The notes beneath the pieces are model-generated. The model was not told the DNA's origin, searched no databases, and worked only from the letters and a program-made list of their open reading frames with translations. Source: Lasiodiplodia sp. COLG20 (lineage: Eukaryota; Ascomycota; Dothideomycetes; Botryosphaeriales; Botryosphaeriaceae). From it: a stretch of 64,000 nucleotides of DNA. The translations under genes were made by a program, and so were the position numbers. The DNA lies in NCBI GenBank assembly GCA_009801085.1, contig VNWV01000025.1:1-64000 (forward strand), read 5' to 3'. Below, piece by piece: positions 1-10,400 of this stretch; positions within the stretch are counted from its first letter, which is position 1; each line of letters begins with the position of its first letter.

Positions 1-5
1 GGCGG

Positions 6-191
6 ATGGAGAGGAGGGTAAGGGAGAGGGAGAGGAGGGTAAGGGTGGAGAGGTGGTTGGCGTGGGGGGGTTGGGGTTGTGGTGGTGGGGGGGAAGGGGA
101 GGGGGAGGGGGAGAGGGATGGGGATGGGGATGAGGGGGGGTGGGAGTGGGTTGTGGTGAGGGTGGGGGAGTCGGCGGAGGGGGTGGAGTGA
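6..191 (+). CDS. Possible 3' end of a gene entering the window (low complexity)
   Basis: A reading frame open from the left edge closes with TGA at 189-191. It encodes an Arg/Glu-rich stretch followed by Gly/Glu/Asp repeats. No domain is visible. The DNA is strongly G-skewed, so the frame may be open only because stop codons are rare in such sequence; a Pro-rich coding region on the other strand is equally possible. The true gene, if any, begins outside the window. Confidence 0.2.
   Translation: MERRVRERERRVRVERWLAWGGWGCGGGGEGEGEGERDGDGDEGGWEWVVVRVGESAEGVE
60..190. repeat. G-rich low-complexity tract
   Basis: This is a run of G-clusters (GGGG, GGGGGG, repeated GGGGA and GGGGAT units) with almost no C on the + strand. 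The spacing of many G-runs within 130 bases could allow G-quadruplex folding. It is not a telomere: the fungal TTAGGG repeat is absent. Confidence 0.6.
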
Positions 192-1544
192 GGGATTTGG
201 GTTGAGGGGTCCCTGCGAGGGCTGGCTGGCTGTGGGTTGTTTGTGGGGTTTGGTTTGATTGCTGGTGTTGCGTGTGGGGCTTTGTTTGCTCGTTTGCTTT
301 CGTGGGCTTGGTTAGTAGTTGTAGTCGTTCGCTGATGGGCGGGACCGGAACGGGAATACATTCTGAAGGGGTTCAGTGATGGCGAAGGCGTGTCCGGATT
401 GAAGGCCCAGAAATGTTGTCTACTTTCAGATATTGTGGACTTCCTCTCTACTCCTGTATTTGTATGAATTAGACCTAAATGTAAGACAAAATAAGAAACT
501 GCCATCGTTATACAATGTAAGGAATCTATTATACAGTCTTAATGTTTGAAACATCTCTACAACATGCGAAGGGTCATCTGCAACTGTCATCTTTACGAGT
601 TAGGAGATTACAATGCAGAGGTGGAAATAAGCTGAAAAAATGGAACTGAAGCAATCAGTCGCAGTCGCTTCACGCAATTTACACAAGGCAAATGGAAGCA
701 CATGGTCGGGGCTGAGTCGGAGAGCAATCAAGGGATCAAACATAGCAAGCAAAGCTGAAGCACCAAAACTTATATAAAGCCTATTTCTTTGAAGATTCTG
801 GTTTTCATGCCGGCGCCTTTAGGGATTTCATTTGCCTTTCTGGGTGAATGCAGAGCCTTGTGGTTGTATAATGCCGTCGAAGTATAGCTACGCAGTGAGC
901 AGTCATTACAACTGAAATCAGTATAGGATGTTCTCATTACTTGACACCACATCATTGCGAACCTCGACAAGGACTTCTCGTGCAAGGACCTTGGCGCCAT
1001 TGGACTTCCCAGCGACACTGGCGTGCAGTGTCACCGGAGGAGCTCCCTTCAAGCTCTCATGAAAGCTTAAAGTAGTACAAGATGATCCCATTCCTTGATG
1101 TACGAGAGATACTACCCGCAAATTACCTTGAAGGTATTTCTAATTGCTATTGCCGCCGGTGATCGCCAGCAGTGAGGCGTGCGAAGGCAGCCCTCTCGCC
1201 CCTTTACATTCACCACCATCGCACAGACCACCATGTGTTAACACTTCCAGGTGACGCTCTGCAGCGCCAAGATTCTGGCGCTAGCATAGCAACCGGCGAT
1301 GCTGCCGTTGCCAGGCTGGTTCATAGCAGCCCACCGCGCTGACCGTCCACTCCGTTTCCTCTACAACGTCGTCCACTCTGCTACTCTGACCAAAGACACC
1401 CAGTCTCCCTGTTCTTACCAGCGACACCAGTCTTCATACTCTTACCAGCGATTCCGATTCCTCTTATCCATTCATTCAGAGACAGCCTCTTCAGCGACTC
1501 CTCAATAACCCTCCGCATCTCCCTCAAAACCGAATACCGCCATC
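192..1544. other. Intergenic spacer, no supported gene
   Basis: Only short overlapping reading frames are present, none with recognisable sequence. The last 250 bases before 1545 are pyrimidine-rich and look like the promoter and 5' leader of the coiled-coil gene that follows. Confidence 0.6.
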
Positions 1545-1674
1545 ATGCCGATGTTCAGCTTCCTTAACTTCACGAAGCGCAACTCCTCCCGCAACGAGGC
1601 GCATGCTGCTCCCTGAAGCCGTAAGCGCGAAGCCCAACACCTTCCTCTCCCTTACAAGAAGCTGACGTCCGCAG
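1545..1674 (+). other. Candidate first exon and 54-nt intron of the A1 gene, with in-frame TGA
   Basis: ATG at 1545 (a second in-frame ATG follows at 1551) opens 23 codons and then meets TGA at 1614. A good donor, GTAAGC, lies at 1621 and an acceptor CAG ends at 1674. Splicing there leaves the frame exactly in phase with the open frame leading to 1947. Either this is a nonsense or sequencing change in exon 1, or the ATG belongs to an upstream ORF and translation starts at 1947. Confidence 0.4.
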
Positions 1675-1946
1675 GAAATGCCCATCGTCAAGATTCGCCG
1701 GCCGAACCGCAGCCCGCCTCGCCTCCCCGGTCCACCAAGTCCGCCCCATCCAACATCTTCTCGCGCGCCGCCAATCGTCTGCGCCATACGCCCTCCCTTA
1801 CGCCGATTCAAGATGCGCTGGCGCGCCTCCACAAGCATGGTCGCTCGAGGACCGCTTCGGCCGCTTCCTCCCCGTCCACCCCGCCCACCCCGTCTACTCC
1901 GGCCACAGCTGCGACCACCCCAGACTCCAGTCCCGTTCCGGACTGG

Positions 1947-3692
1947 ATGTCTGATATGAGCCTGGACAGCGATGACTTCCGCCCCCAGCAGCACAAGAGT
2001 TACTGGAAGACCGCCGCCGGCTACATCAGCCGCAATGGTCACTGGATCGGCATGACGTCTACCAGGCACCACCACGCGGTCGACAGTCTCCAAGACGTGC
2101 ACGAATCTAACGTGGCCCAGCTTGAAGAGGAACACACCCAAGAGATCGCTGCCATGAGCCGTGCCTTCGAGGAGGAAAGGAAGCGCACCAGGGCAGCCAG
2201 TCAGAGGAAGCTGATCGAGCAGAAGCACGCAGTTAAGCAACTGCGCGAGGCTGCTCAGGAGAAGGACAATGTTATTGCCCAGTTGCAGCTTGAGAGGAAC
2301 GAGCTCGCCAACATTTGCCGCCGCATGGACCAGAGGCTGCTGCAGCGTGACGCGGAGATTGATGAGCAGCGGGCTCGTGTCTTCCAGGCCGAGCAGGATG
2401 CTAACCGCTTCGCCCGCGACGACATGGACCGCAAGATGGTTGAGGATCGCAACACTCGGCAAGCGCGCTACATCCACGAGCTGCTTTCCCAGAAGGATAC
2501 TCTCGAGGATGACCTCGACATGACCAAGACGGAGAACGACAATCTGAAGGCCCGCGTCAAGGACCTGGAGATGCAGTTGACCTTCGAGAAACAAGTCTCG
2601 AAAGGCCTCGTCACCAAGCTGGTGGACGAGCAGGTCCAGAAGGTCATCGACGAGAAGAAGCGCCTGATCGACCAGTCGGAGAAGTACCGCCGGCAGGTCG
2701 TCGTCCTGAAGAAGAAGCTGAACACCCAGGCGACCGTCATCAAGAAATTCGACGACGACAACCTCGACCAATTCTGGCAAATCGCTTTCAAGGACGAGCA
2801 GCTCGACACCGCGCAGAAGAAGATCCGCACCCTCCGCCCCGGCGCCTCCAAGGCCGTCGCCCTCGAGCGCGAACTCACCGCCGCCAACGCCCGTCTCGCC
2901 CGGTACTTCACCAAGGACGGCAGCCTCCCCGCCAACGTCCGTGAGACGATGAACAGTCTCCACAACCAGGTCGTCCACGCGCGCAGCGACCTTGAAGATG
3001 CAAAGAACGAGGTCGCCACCCTCAAGCAAGTCGAGAAGCAGCACAAGGACTGCGAAAGCAAGATGCACGGAGCGGACCAGATGTACGAGTTCCGTGAGAA
3101 CGTCATCTGCGCGCTGCACAAGCACCACAACCGCGTCGTGCAGATGTACTCAGAACTGCGCGTCAAAGCAGGTCTCGAGTCCCAAGTCCCCGAGCCCGGC
3201 GCCGTCGGCATGGACAAGATCCACCTCCGCGCGATGTTCGAGGCGGCGGCCCAGCAGTTCGGCATGAGACTGACAGAAAAAGATTTCAAGTTGTGCGAGG
3301 AGCAGGACGCGGAGATGCTGGGCCACTTCATTGAGAAGGCTTGGGGCCACGAGTTGTTTGATGATGAGCGGATTCTGGCAAGGCCGCTGACGGCCACCGA
3401 GCGCATCCTCCCCTCCGTGATGAAGAACATCAGCGCAGCGATGCATGCGATGATCAGCGACATGCCAATGCCGACGGCGCTGCATCCGGTCATCAAGGAC
3501 GAGGAAAAGAGCAAGCCGGCTCCGGTCATCTTTGCCACCACGAAAGGCCTCCTGGATGAGATCCGGAGCGAGGCGAAAGAGAGGGCTTCTCGGAAACTAA
3601 CTGAGGAGCAGAAGGAGCAGAGGAAGAAGGAGGAGCCGAAGGGGCCTGTCGTTATCGACCTTGGCGATGGAGTGGAGCGCAAGCAGTTCTAA
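1947..3692 (+). CDS. Coiled-coil protein, array member A1
   Basis: From the first in-frame ATG at 1947 this gives 581 residues. I do not recognise the family. Residues 20-45 hold a box shared with the genes at 7461 and 17334 (Trp20, Gly25, Ile27, Asn-Gly30, Thr37, His41). Residues about 55-370 are almost continuous coiled coil rich in Glu, Lys, Gln and Arg. The C-terminal 150 residues contain HLRAMF, DFKLCEE and TERILPS, resembling the end of the 7461 protein. The frame is open and protein-like upstream of 1947 (Ser/Pro/Thr-rich from about 1675), so the true protein is probably longer. A likely first exon (ATG 1545, donor 1621, acceptor 1674, phase matching) is interrupted by TGA at 1614-1616. 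The function is probably structural or scaffolding (inference). Confidence 0.8.
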   Translation: MSDMSLDSDDFRPQQHKSYWKTAAGYISRNGHWIGMTSTRHHHAVDSLQDVHESNVAQLEEEHTQEIAAMSRAFEEERKRTRAASQRKLIEQKHAVKQLREAAQEKDNVIAQLQLERNELANICRRMDQRLLQRDAEIDEQRARVFQAEQDANRFARDDMDRKMVEDRNTRQARYIHELLSQKDTLEDDLDMTKTENDNLKARVKDLEMQLTFEKQVSKGLVTKLVDEQVQKVIDEKKRLIDQSEKYRRQVVVLKKKLNTQATVIKKFDDDNLDQFWQIAFKDEQLDTAQKKIRTLRPGASKAVALERELTAANARLARYFTKDGSLPANVRETMNSLHNQVVHARSDLEDAKNEVATLKQVEKQHKDCESKMHGADQMYEFRENVICALHKHHNRVVQMYSELRVKAGLESQVPEPGAVGMDKIHLRAMFEAAAQQFGMRLTEKDFKLCEEQDAEMLGHFIEKAWGHELFDDERILARPLTATERILPSVMKNISAAMHAMISDMPMPTALHPVIKDEEKSKPAPVIFATTKGLLDEIRSEAKERASRKLTEEQKEQRKKEEPKGPVVIDLGDGVERKQF

Positions 3693-6600
3693 GCGCTCAC
3701 TTTGTCTTGGAGTTCATCGGGAAGCCGACCAGGGAGGCATACTTATTCATTCTGGGAGGCGCTCGTCACATTTGTTTGATTTCCTTATTTCCTTTTCCTT
3801 ACCGGTCTATCCATAGAGCGAAGATCTTGTTTTCATGACTTCATATGGTTCAAAGGCGTCTATGTTGAACAGCACCTCTCGTGCATCGCCATAGACTTGG
3901 GCACAGACGCCAGTATAGAGATACACATTGTACCAAGCCTCATGGGTTCACAGACGACAGCAGTCCCACAAACTTGATTTTCCATGCTGTTCTACAATTC
4001 AGTAAGGCCCGTGTTTGTATTTCGCGGTCATGCGCGATTCTTTTACACAAGTACATCCATCGGATCCCTCTCGTGATTTAACAAGGATTTATTTTTCCAG
4101 AATCCTTGATCCTGCAGCAAGCCAGACTACCAGGCTGGCCTTTGTCAAGATTCCTTTTTTCTAGCACGTTCTGGTTGTTGCCATAGCCAGTACCTTCAAA
4201 TCCCCGGCAAAGGGCTGTGTAGCATCTGCGAAATCCAATGGAAGTCATCTGGAAGTATCTTTGCACCACCGAAGGCTAGCGAAGGCACTACCAGTTGCAA
4301 CATTAACCGTCTTCGATTTGGCGGGCTCCATACTGTGTAGCCGGCTTAGTCCGCGAAAGACGTCGCAGGCCCAGTGCGGGACGGTAACGTTCGAGAGGCA
4401 ACATTGTAGGATCACAAGCGCTCTCCACTCAACCTCAAGACCGTCAGCCTATAAATACGGATTAAAGACATCCAGAACCTTCCAACTGGCAAAAGGCCAT
4501 CAATTCAACTCCGGCCAATAGACAAATACTTTGGAGAACGTCTTATGTTTGAATACATGCAGGAAAGAAGCTGAAATGCGAAATTTGCTAACCTCCAGCA
4601 GGCGAGCAATCCACGCTGGAAGGGAGAGGATTCTGTTTCGCTGTTGAATTGCAACAATGTTCTGTTCACGTTTGCGCATGTGTTCAGCGTTTCAACGCTG
4701 CATGAGCGGTTCAACACTGTGCAAAGGCTTAGCCTCGGCGGCTTGGACAATGGCATTGTTCATATTGCAAGTACTGCTCGCATAGGAGCGGGATAGGGTC
4801 CAAGGAACTGGCAACAGAAGCTCAAAGCAGGCGATTCACCACTTACGGAGAGGAATGGTAGGTGCCTTGATGATGAAGCTGCTCCAATTATGCCTTGTCG
4901 CACTACACATTTCTTTATCACAAGGACCCATTCGTCTGTGCCGCTGCGATCTAACTAATGTTTATGAATTTCGCCAGCGAGGCCGAATTTTCACCTAAGG
5001 GTTTCCGCAAGGGGCCTATGGTACGGAGTGTCGTCAGGTATGGCGATGAAAATCCCATACCAGCACTCCACCACCTTCCCAGCTGGGGTAGAGGGGGAAA
5101 ATTCCTGAAAAGGGGTTTTATAGACCACTGCCATCGGTGTCTATCGCCACCGGTGGTAAGTTGACTTTTTGTTTTACTTCGCAAATAGTCCCCCTTCATC
5201 TTTCGATTGACTGAAGGGGAAAACCTTTTTTTGGTGGAACGAGACCGAGCAGTTCGCATCCTAGTTTTTCACAGCGGGCCAATGAACGAGCATGTTCAGC
5301 ATGAGTACTGGGCAATAGAGGTAGACTGCCAACGTTATCTTCTTTCACCACGGCTAGTTGAATTGGGAGATCGGCCACTGCCTTGTGCCTTCGTCAGGGA
5401 TAAGGGAGGGCATAGAGGCCTGATGGGAGCGTTACAACTTTTGGCGGATCAAGACGAGAGGTGCGCAAAGAGACTTTGACCTCGATTGCTCGACAGTCGT
5501 CGGAGTTGGTTCTCACGTGAAATATAGCCAAAATCACTAGCAACATCGCGGAAGCCGCCATTGCTAATGCGCGCAACCCGTAGAACGCCGCGAAGGGCGC
5601 GATTGACACTCATCGCGAGTCACTGTGCGAACATGGGAACGTCGAGTAGCACGGCAACCAAGGAGCAACGTCTACTGCTGGGACAGGCACGCTATGAGCG
5701 GGACCGGAAGTCCAATCGCTCAGAGACCATCGCACTGACCCGCAGGCGGAATGGGATATATAGCGCTTCCCCAGAACCCAGCCCGCCGAACCAGGTATCA
5801 CAAGCTTCCAGTATATAGACGTTTTGCGGTTTATATTTTCGGGCACGATGGGTTGACCGCTGGAGTTTCTGGGGTCTGAAGCGGTCAGGGAGCTTCTTTT
5901 GCTGCATGTGGGTTCAACGAGGGGAGGAGATGCACGAATGGAGCTCAGCTGAGGAGAACACCTGGGCTTTGGCGGCGAACGCACACGCTGCGCTGGTGAT
6001 CGAGGTGTGCGGAGGGTGAGCGGGGCCTGAATGAAGACCACAATTAGCTGGTGTTGAAGTTTCCGGCGCCTCCGTCAAGCCTGCTGGTCGGTCTCCCCAG
6101 AGGCAATGTTGACTTACAGTGTGTCCCTCGAGACATCGCGCCCGATCGTTGCGCGCCCTGCAGAGTTCCTGTCCAAGATGCTGGATGCTGAAGTAGGCCG
6201 GGAGTTTGCCTGACTATGGAGTCGAGAGTCGACCGGTCTCTGTACCCTCCTCGCGACAAGAGTATTCCTCCTAGAAGCAGATATGTTGTAGCGACACTTC
6301 GGCCGCGCTCACAGCATCGCCCAGTGTCCTCATCCTGGTGGTTGACCTCGCAAGCGCAGCGGACACCGTCGCTTCATGATATATTTGGAGGCGCTGGTAC
6401 ATACAACATGTCGTCGGGCTGAAGAAGTTCTTCCCGCTTGAGATTGAGCATCCTCATTAGCTCTTCACGAGGCTGAGCGTCTCCTTTCAGCGTTAGCGGC
6501 TTATATATATGGGCTTAGTCTTAGACGTGCATCCTCCCGATCCTGGTAGTGCGAGCAAGAGAATGTGGTCACAGTTCCTCGAGGAGCATCTCAGACTCCC

Positions 6601-7460
6601 GTGAGCGGTCTATCGGAAGCGGCTGAGCGGCAAGGAAGTCTTGAAGGGACGATATCATCCATCTACGGCATCGTACAGTCGCGAGGAGCGGGCGGGAGTA
6701 GTTGGTCATGCTGAAGTGTGCGCGGAGAGCCGCATTCGGTCTGCGTGGAGCCAATATCACTGCTTCGTGGGCTTTGATGTGGGATGGGACTAGGCGCAGG
6801 TATGGTTGCGAAGGATGCGGTGGCCAGAGGCTTGCAGACATGGTAATACTGTCCCTCTTTGCGGCTGAGGTGGACACGGGAGCACAATCTGGGGCATGCG
6901 GCGCGGCGCCCGGAGGTCAAGGACGATTGAAGGCTTCCTGAGAGCATCTGCGAAGCTCAAAGGGCCTTGGAAGGGCGGTAATATGATCAGGAGTGTCACG
7001 AATCTGTGGAGGAGAGGAGGTGGGCAAGGGTCAAGAAGTCCATATGCTGAACAACTCCATAGCGATCTTTCTTGCGCAGGCCTGCGGGCGCGGTTCTAGC
7101 TTGCTGTCCAGCCCAGACCTTCCCAAATGGACACGGGTGGACCGTGTGCTGGGGTGCGAAAGTGTTACTGCTGTCCTTGGCAACCGGCGTTGCGCCAGAT
7201 GGTCGCTGAGGCTCTGCGCACGGGTGCCCACCCGCGACGAGGACGGTCAACAAAACCGCCGCACACCTGCTCACCCTCCTTCTTTCCTCTTCTTTTTCCT
7301 CACTGCTCGCTCCAACCTTCGTTGTTGTGCTTTGTTTCCGAACAGCATACCATCGCGCCTCATCTCAAACGGAGCTCTTGCAGTAACACGAACAGTTCAA
7401 CCCATTTCCCATTCGCGCCTTCAAAGCGTTCCCGATATACACTCTTCACCGGCTTCCATC
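3693..7460. other. Long spacer (3.8 kb), no supported gene
   Basis: Many short reading frames occur on both strands, but none shows a domain, consistent codon use or convincing splice structure. It may hold a decayed gene, but I cannot name one. The last 250 bases are strongly pyrimidine-rich (TTCTTTCCTCTTC-like), as expected for the leader of the 7461 gene. The reading frame of that gene stays open back to 6993, but without good protein character. Confidence 0.5.
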
Positions 7461-10400
7461 ATGGGTGCCGACTTTGTTCTTTTCCTCTTCATTCTCGTCG
7501 CCATGTACTCGCTCTGGCTGTCGGGGATCTTCGAGCTCTGCGCTTTTTGGATGGCGCCAGTCAGCGCGCCCGCGGAAGCGCACACCATCCCTTCCGATGA
7601 AAAGCCAATGGATAAGCAGGCTGACCTCAAGCGCGCCGACCAGGCTAACATCATCAAGCCTACCGATGTCAAGCCTGCCGATGTCAAGCCCATCGATCCC
7701 AAGCTGGCCGATCGCAAGGCCTACGTCCTGAAGGCCTTGAACCTCAAGCCTTCCGACATCAAGTCTCCCGTCGTCAAGACGCCCAACCCCAAGCCTTCAG
7801 TCGTCAAGACTTCCGACCCGATCAAGTCGAAGGAAATCGCGCCTGCTGATACCAAGGTATGTGATCCGATCAAGCTTCAAAGAGTCAATTCTACTTATGT
7901 CAAGCAGTCCATCATGGCCAAGCCCAGCGTCAAGCCTAGCTATGTCAAGACCATCCAGGTGTTGGACGCCATTGTCGCAGACGCGCTCCACCAATACATG
8001 AAGGCGCGCGTCGCCAAACCTCCCCCCAGCGTCGCAGCAGCGGCATCCATCGACGATACCAAGTCCGCGTCCAAGACTGCCGACGATGCCAAACCTGCTT
8101 CCTCCAACATCATGGACAGCCTCAAGGCTGTTTCAAACACCGTTGACGATGCCAAAGCTGCTTCCTCTAGGATCGTTGACGCCCTCAAAGCTATTCCGGA
8201 CACCCTCGACGACGTCAAAGCTGCTTCCAGAATTGCTGACACCCTCAACGCCATTCCCGACATCGTCGAAGACACCAAAGTCGCTATTCCCGACACCGTC
8301 GACTACGTCAAAGTCCCTATTCTCGACACCGTCGACGACGTGAAAGCCGCTCCCGACACCACCGTCGACGACCCCAACAACACCCAAGCCGCCACCCACA
8401 AGCAGACGACGTCCGTCAGCTCCGTCCAGTCCTGGGACTCCATCGGCTCGACCATCGTCGAAGTCGGCATCGATGGCACCACCCCCACCACCTGCAAGGA
8501 CGACTACTCCAAGTGGCTCTCCACCATCAAGCTCCTCCCCTCCGACCTTTCCTCTCCCGCCGTTGCAACCTGGGCCGAGTCGGACGGCACCATCTATCGC
8601 AACGGCCACGCTCACGGCGTGACCACCTCCACCCACAAGTCCGCTGTCAAGGAATTGCAGTCGTCCATCCACCACCTGCGCAAGCTCAACACCTCCATCA
8701 CCACGGACCTCAGCGGCGCGCTGAACGTCGTCTCGTGGGAGGCCGACACGCGCGTCGCGGACATCGAACGCCTGCATCAGCATGCCCTGCAGCGCGCGGA
8801 GAAGAGGGGCAATGCGCGTGTCACCTCCTATCTCATCAAGCAACACAAGGACGTCGTCGCTTCGTTGGAGGAGAAGCACAAGGCAGCGATGTCGGACCTG
8901 CGTGCTGAGCAGAAGACGACGGTTTGGACGCTGCTTAAGAATCATAGGTCAAAGATGGCGTTTATGGAGATGGCGCAGAAGAAGGAGGTTGCCATGATCC
9001 GGGATGCGCATGAGAAGGAGATTAGTGCCATGAAGGAGGAGCATGCGCAGGACGTCACCGCCATCGAGGAGAGCCATGAGCAGGATGTTGTCGCGCTCAA
9101 TGAGAACCATGAACAGGACGTCGCCACCATCCAGCGTGAGAATGCGTGCGCGCTTGATGAGCGCCAGAAGGAAGTCGGCGGCGCGCCTGAGAGTCTGAAT
9201 GAGGAGGACTCCCATGTCGTCGCCTCGCTGAAGAACGAGGTTTCTGTTACCACCGGCGCGATGCAGGCTGGAGACTTCATCATCACCGCTCTGCAACAGG
9301 CTGTCGCTGAGAAGGATGCACAGATCGCCACACTCACTGAACGCGCTGCTTCTCTTGAGGCCGAGGTTGCTTCTACCGTTGGCGCCACGCAAGCTGGAGA
9401 AGTCATTGTCACCGCTTTGGAGAAGACCATCGCTGAGAAGGACACTCAGATTGCCACCGTCACTGCACGTCTTACCTCTCTTGAGGATGAGGTGTCAGCG
9501 AGCCTCAAGTCCATGAACGCCGAAGGCGAGCGCGCCATTGCCCTGCAGAAGACCGTGGATGAGAAGCAAGCTGAGATTGACCGCATCCTGTCGGAGGTTG
9601 CTGGAGAAGTCGATTCTCACGCGGCTGAGGTCGAGTCGCTGAAGCAGCACCACGAGGGCGAGATTGACTCCATCATGGCTGATTATGATAAGGGCATGGC
9701 CTCCATCGAGAAGAAGCACAGCTCCAACCTCGACTTCATCTTCTGCAGGCATGGTAAGGCCGTCGCCGCCATGAAGGGCGATCACGAGTCGGAGATTGAG
9801 TCCCTCCGGTCGGAGTTTGATGCGAAGGTCGCCGCCATCGAGATGAACTACGAATCCCAGATTACTAACCTCGAAGTCGACCTCACTGCCTCCCTCCGCA
9901 GCCTCGAGCATGAGTGCGACGCCACCACCGCCTCCCATCAGGCGGGCCTTGACCACATTGAAGTTGAAGTCACTGGTGCCCTCCTCTCTCTTGACGAGAC
10001 TTGCACCTCCACTCTCGCCGTTCACGAGTCCACCATCAACATTCTTGAAGTCGAACTCAGTGATGCCCTCGCTTCTCTCAATGACGAGTGCAACTCAACC
10101 CTCGCCTCCCACGAAGCCAACCTTCGCAAGATTGAAGCCGACATCCTGACTTCTCTCCAGTCGCTTGATGACGAGTGCACGTCCACCATCGCCTCTCTCA
10201 CGACCAACAGCCAGGCCGCTGAGAACAAGGTTGTCTACCAAGAGCTCGTCAGTCTGGGGCCCGTTGCTCCGGAGTGTGACACCCCCAAGCCGATCGACTG
10301 CAAGCTCGTCTTCCAGGACGTCGCTTCCCAAGAGCCCTCCGCCCTGGAGTTCATTGATCACGAGTCCAGCGGCAGCGAGCTCGTTCATCAAGAGCTCATC

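Noticed and set aside
1..60. Telomere or subtelomere at the left edge
   Set aside because: The G-rich words (AGGGTAAGGG, GGGGAT) are irregular and not the TTAGGG repeat. No other telomeric feature is present.
1524..3128. 534-residue open frame on the - strand
   Set aside because: It mirrors the coiled-coil gene on the + strand. G+C-rich NNC codons leave the antisense frame open; the composition (Leu/Val/Asp) is typical of such shadows.
4078..7000. Several 60-140 residue frames in the 3.8-kb spacer
   Set aside because: They overlap one another on both strands, lack domains and have no coherent splice sites.
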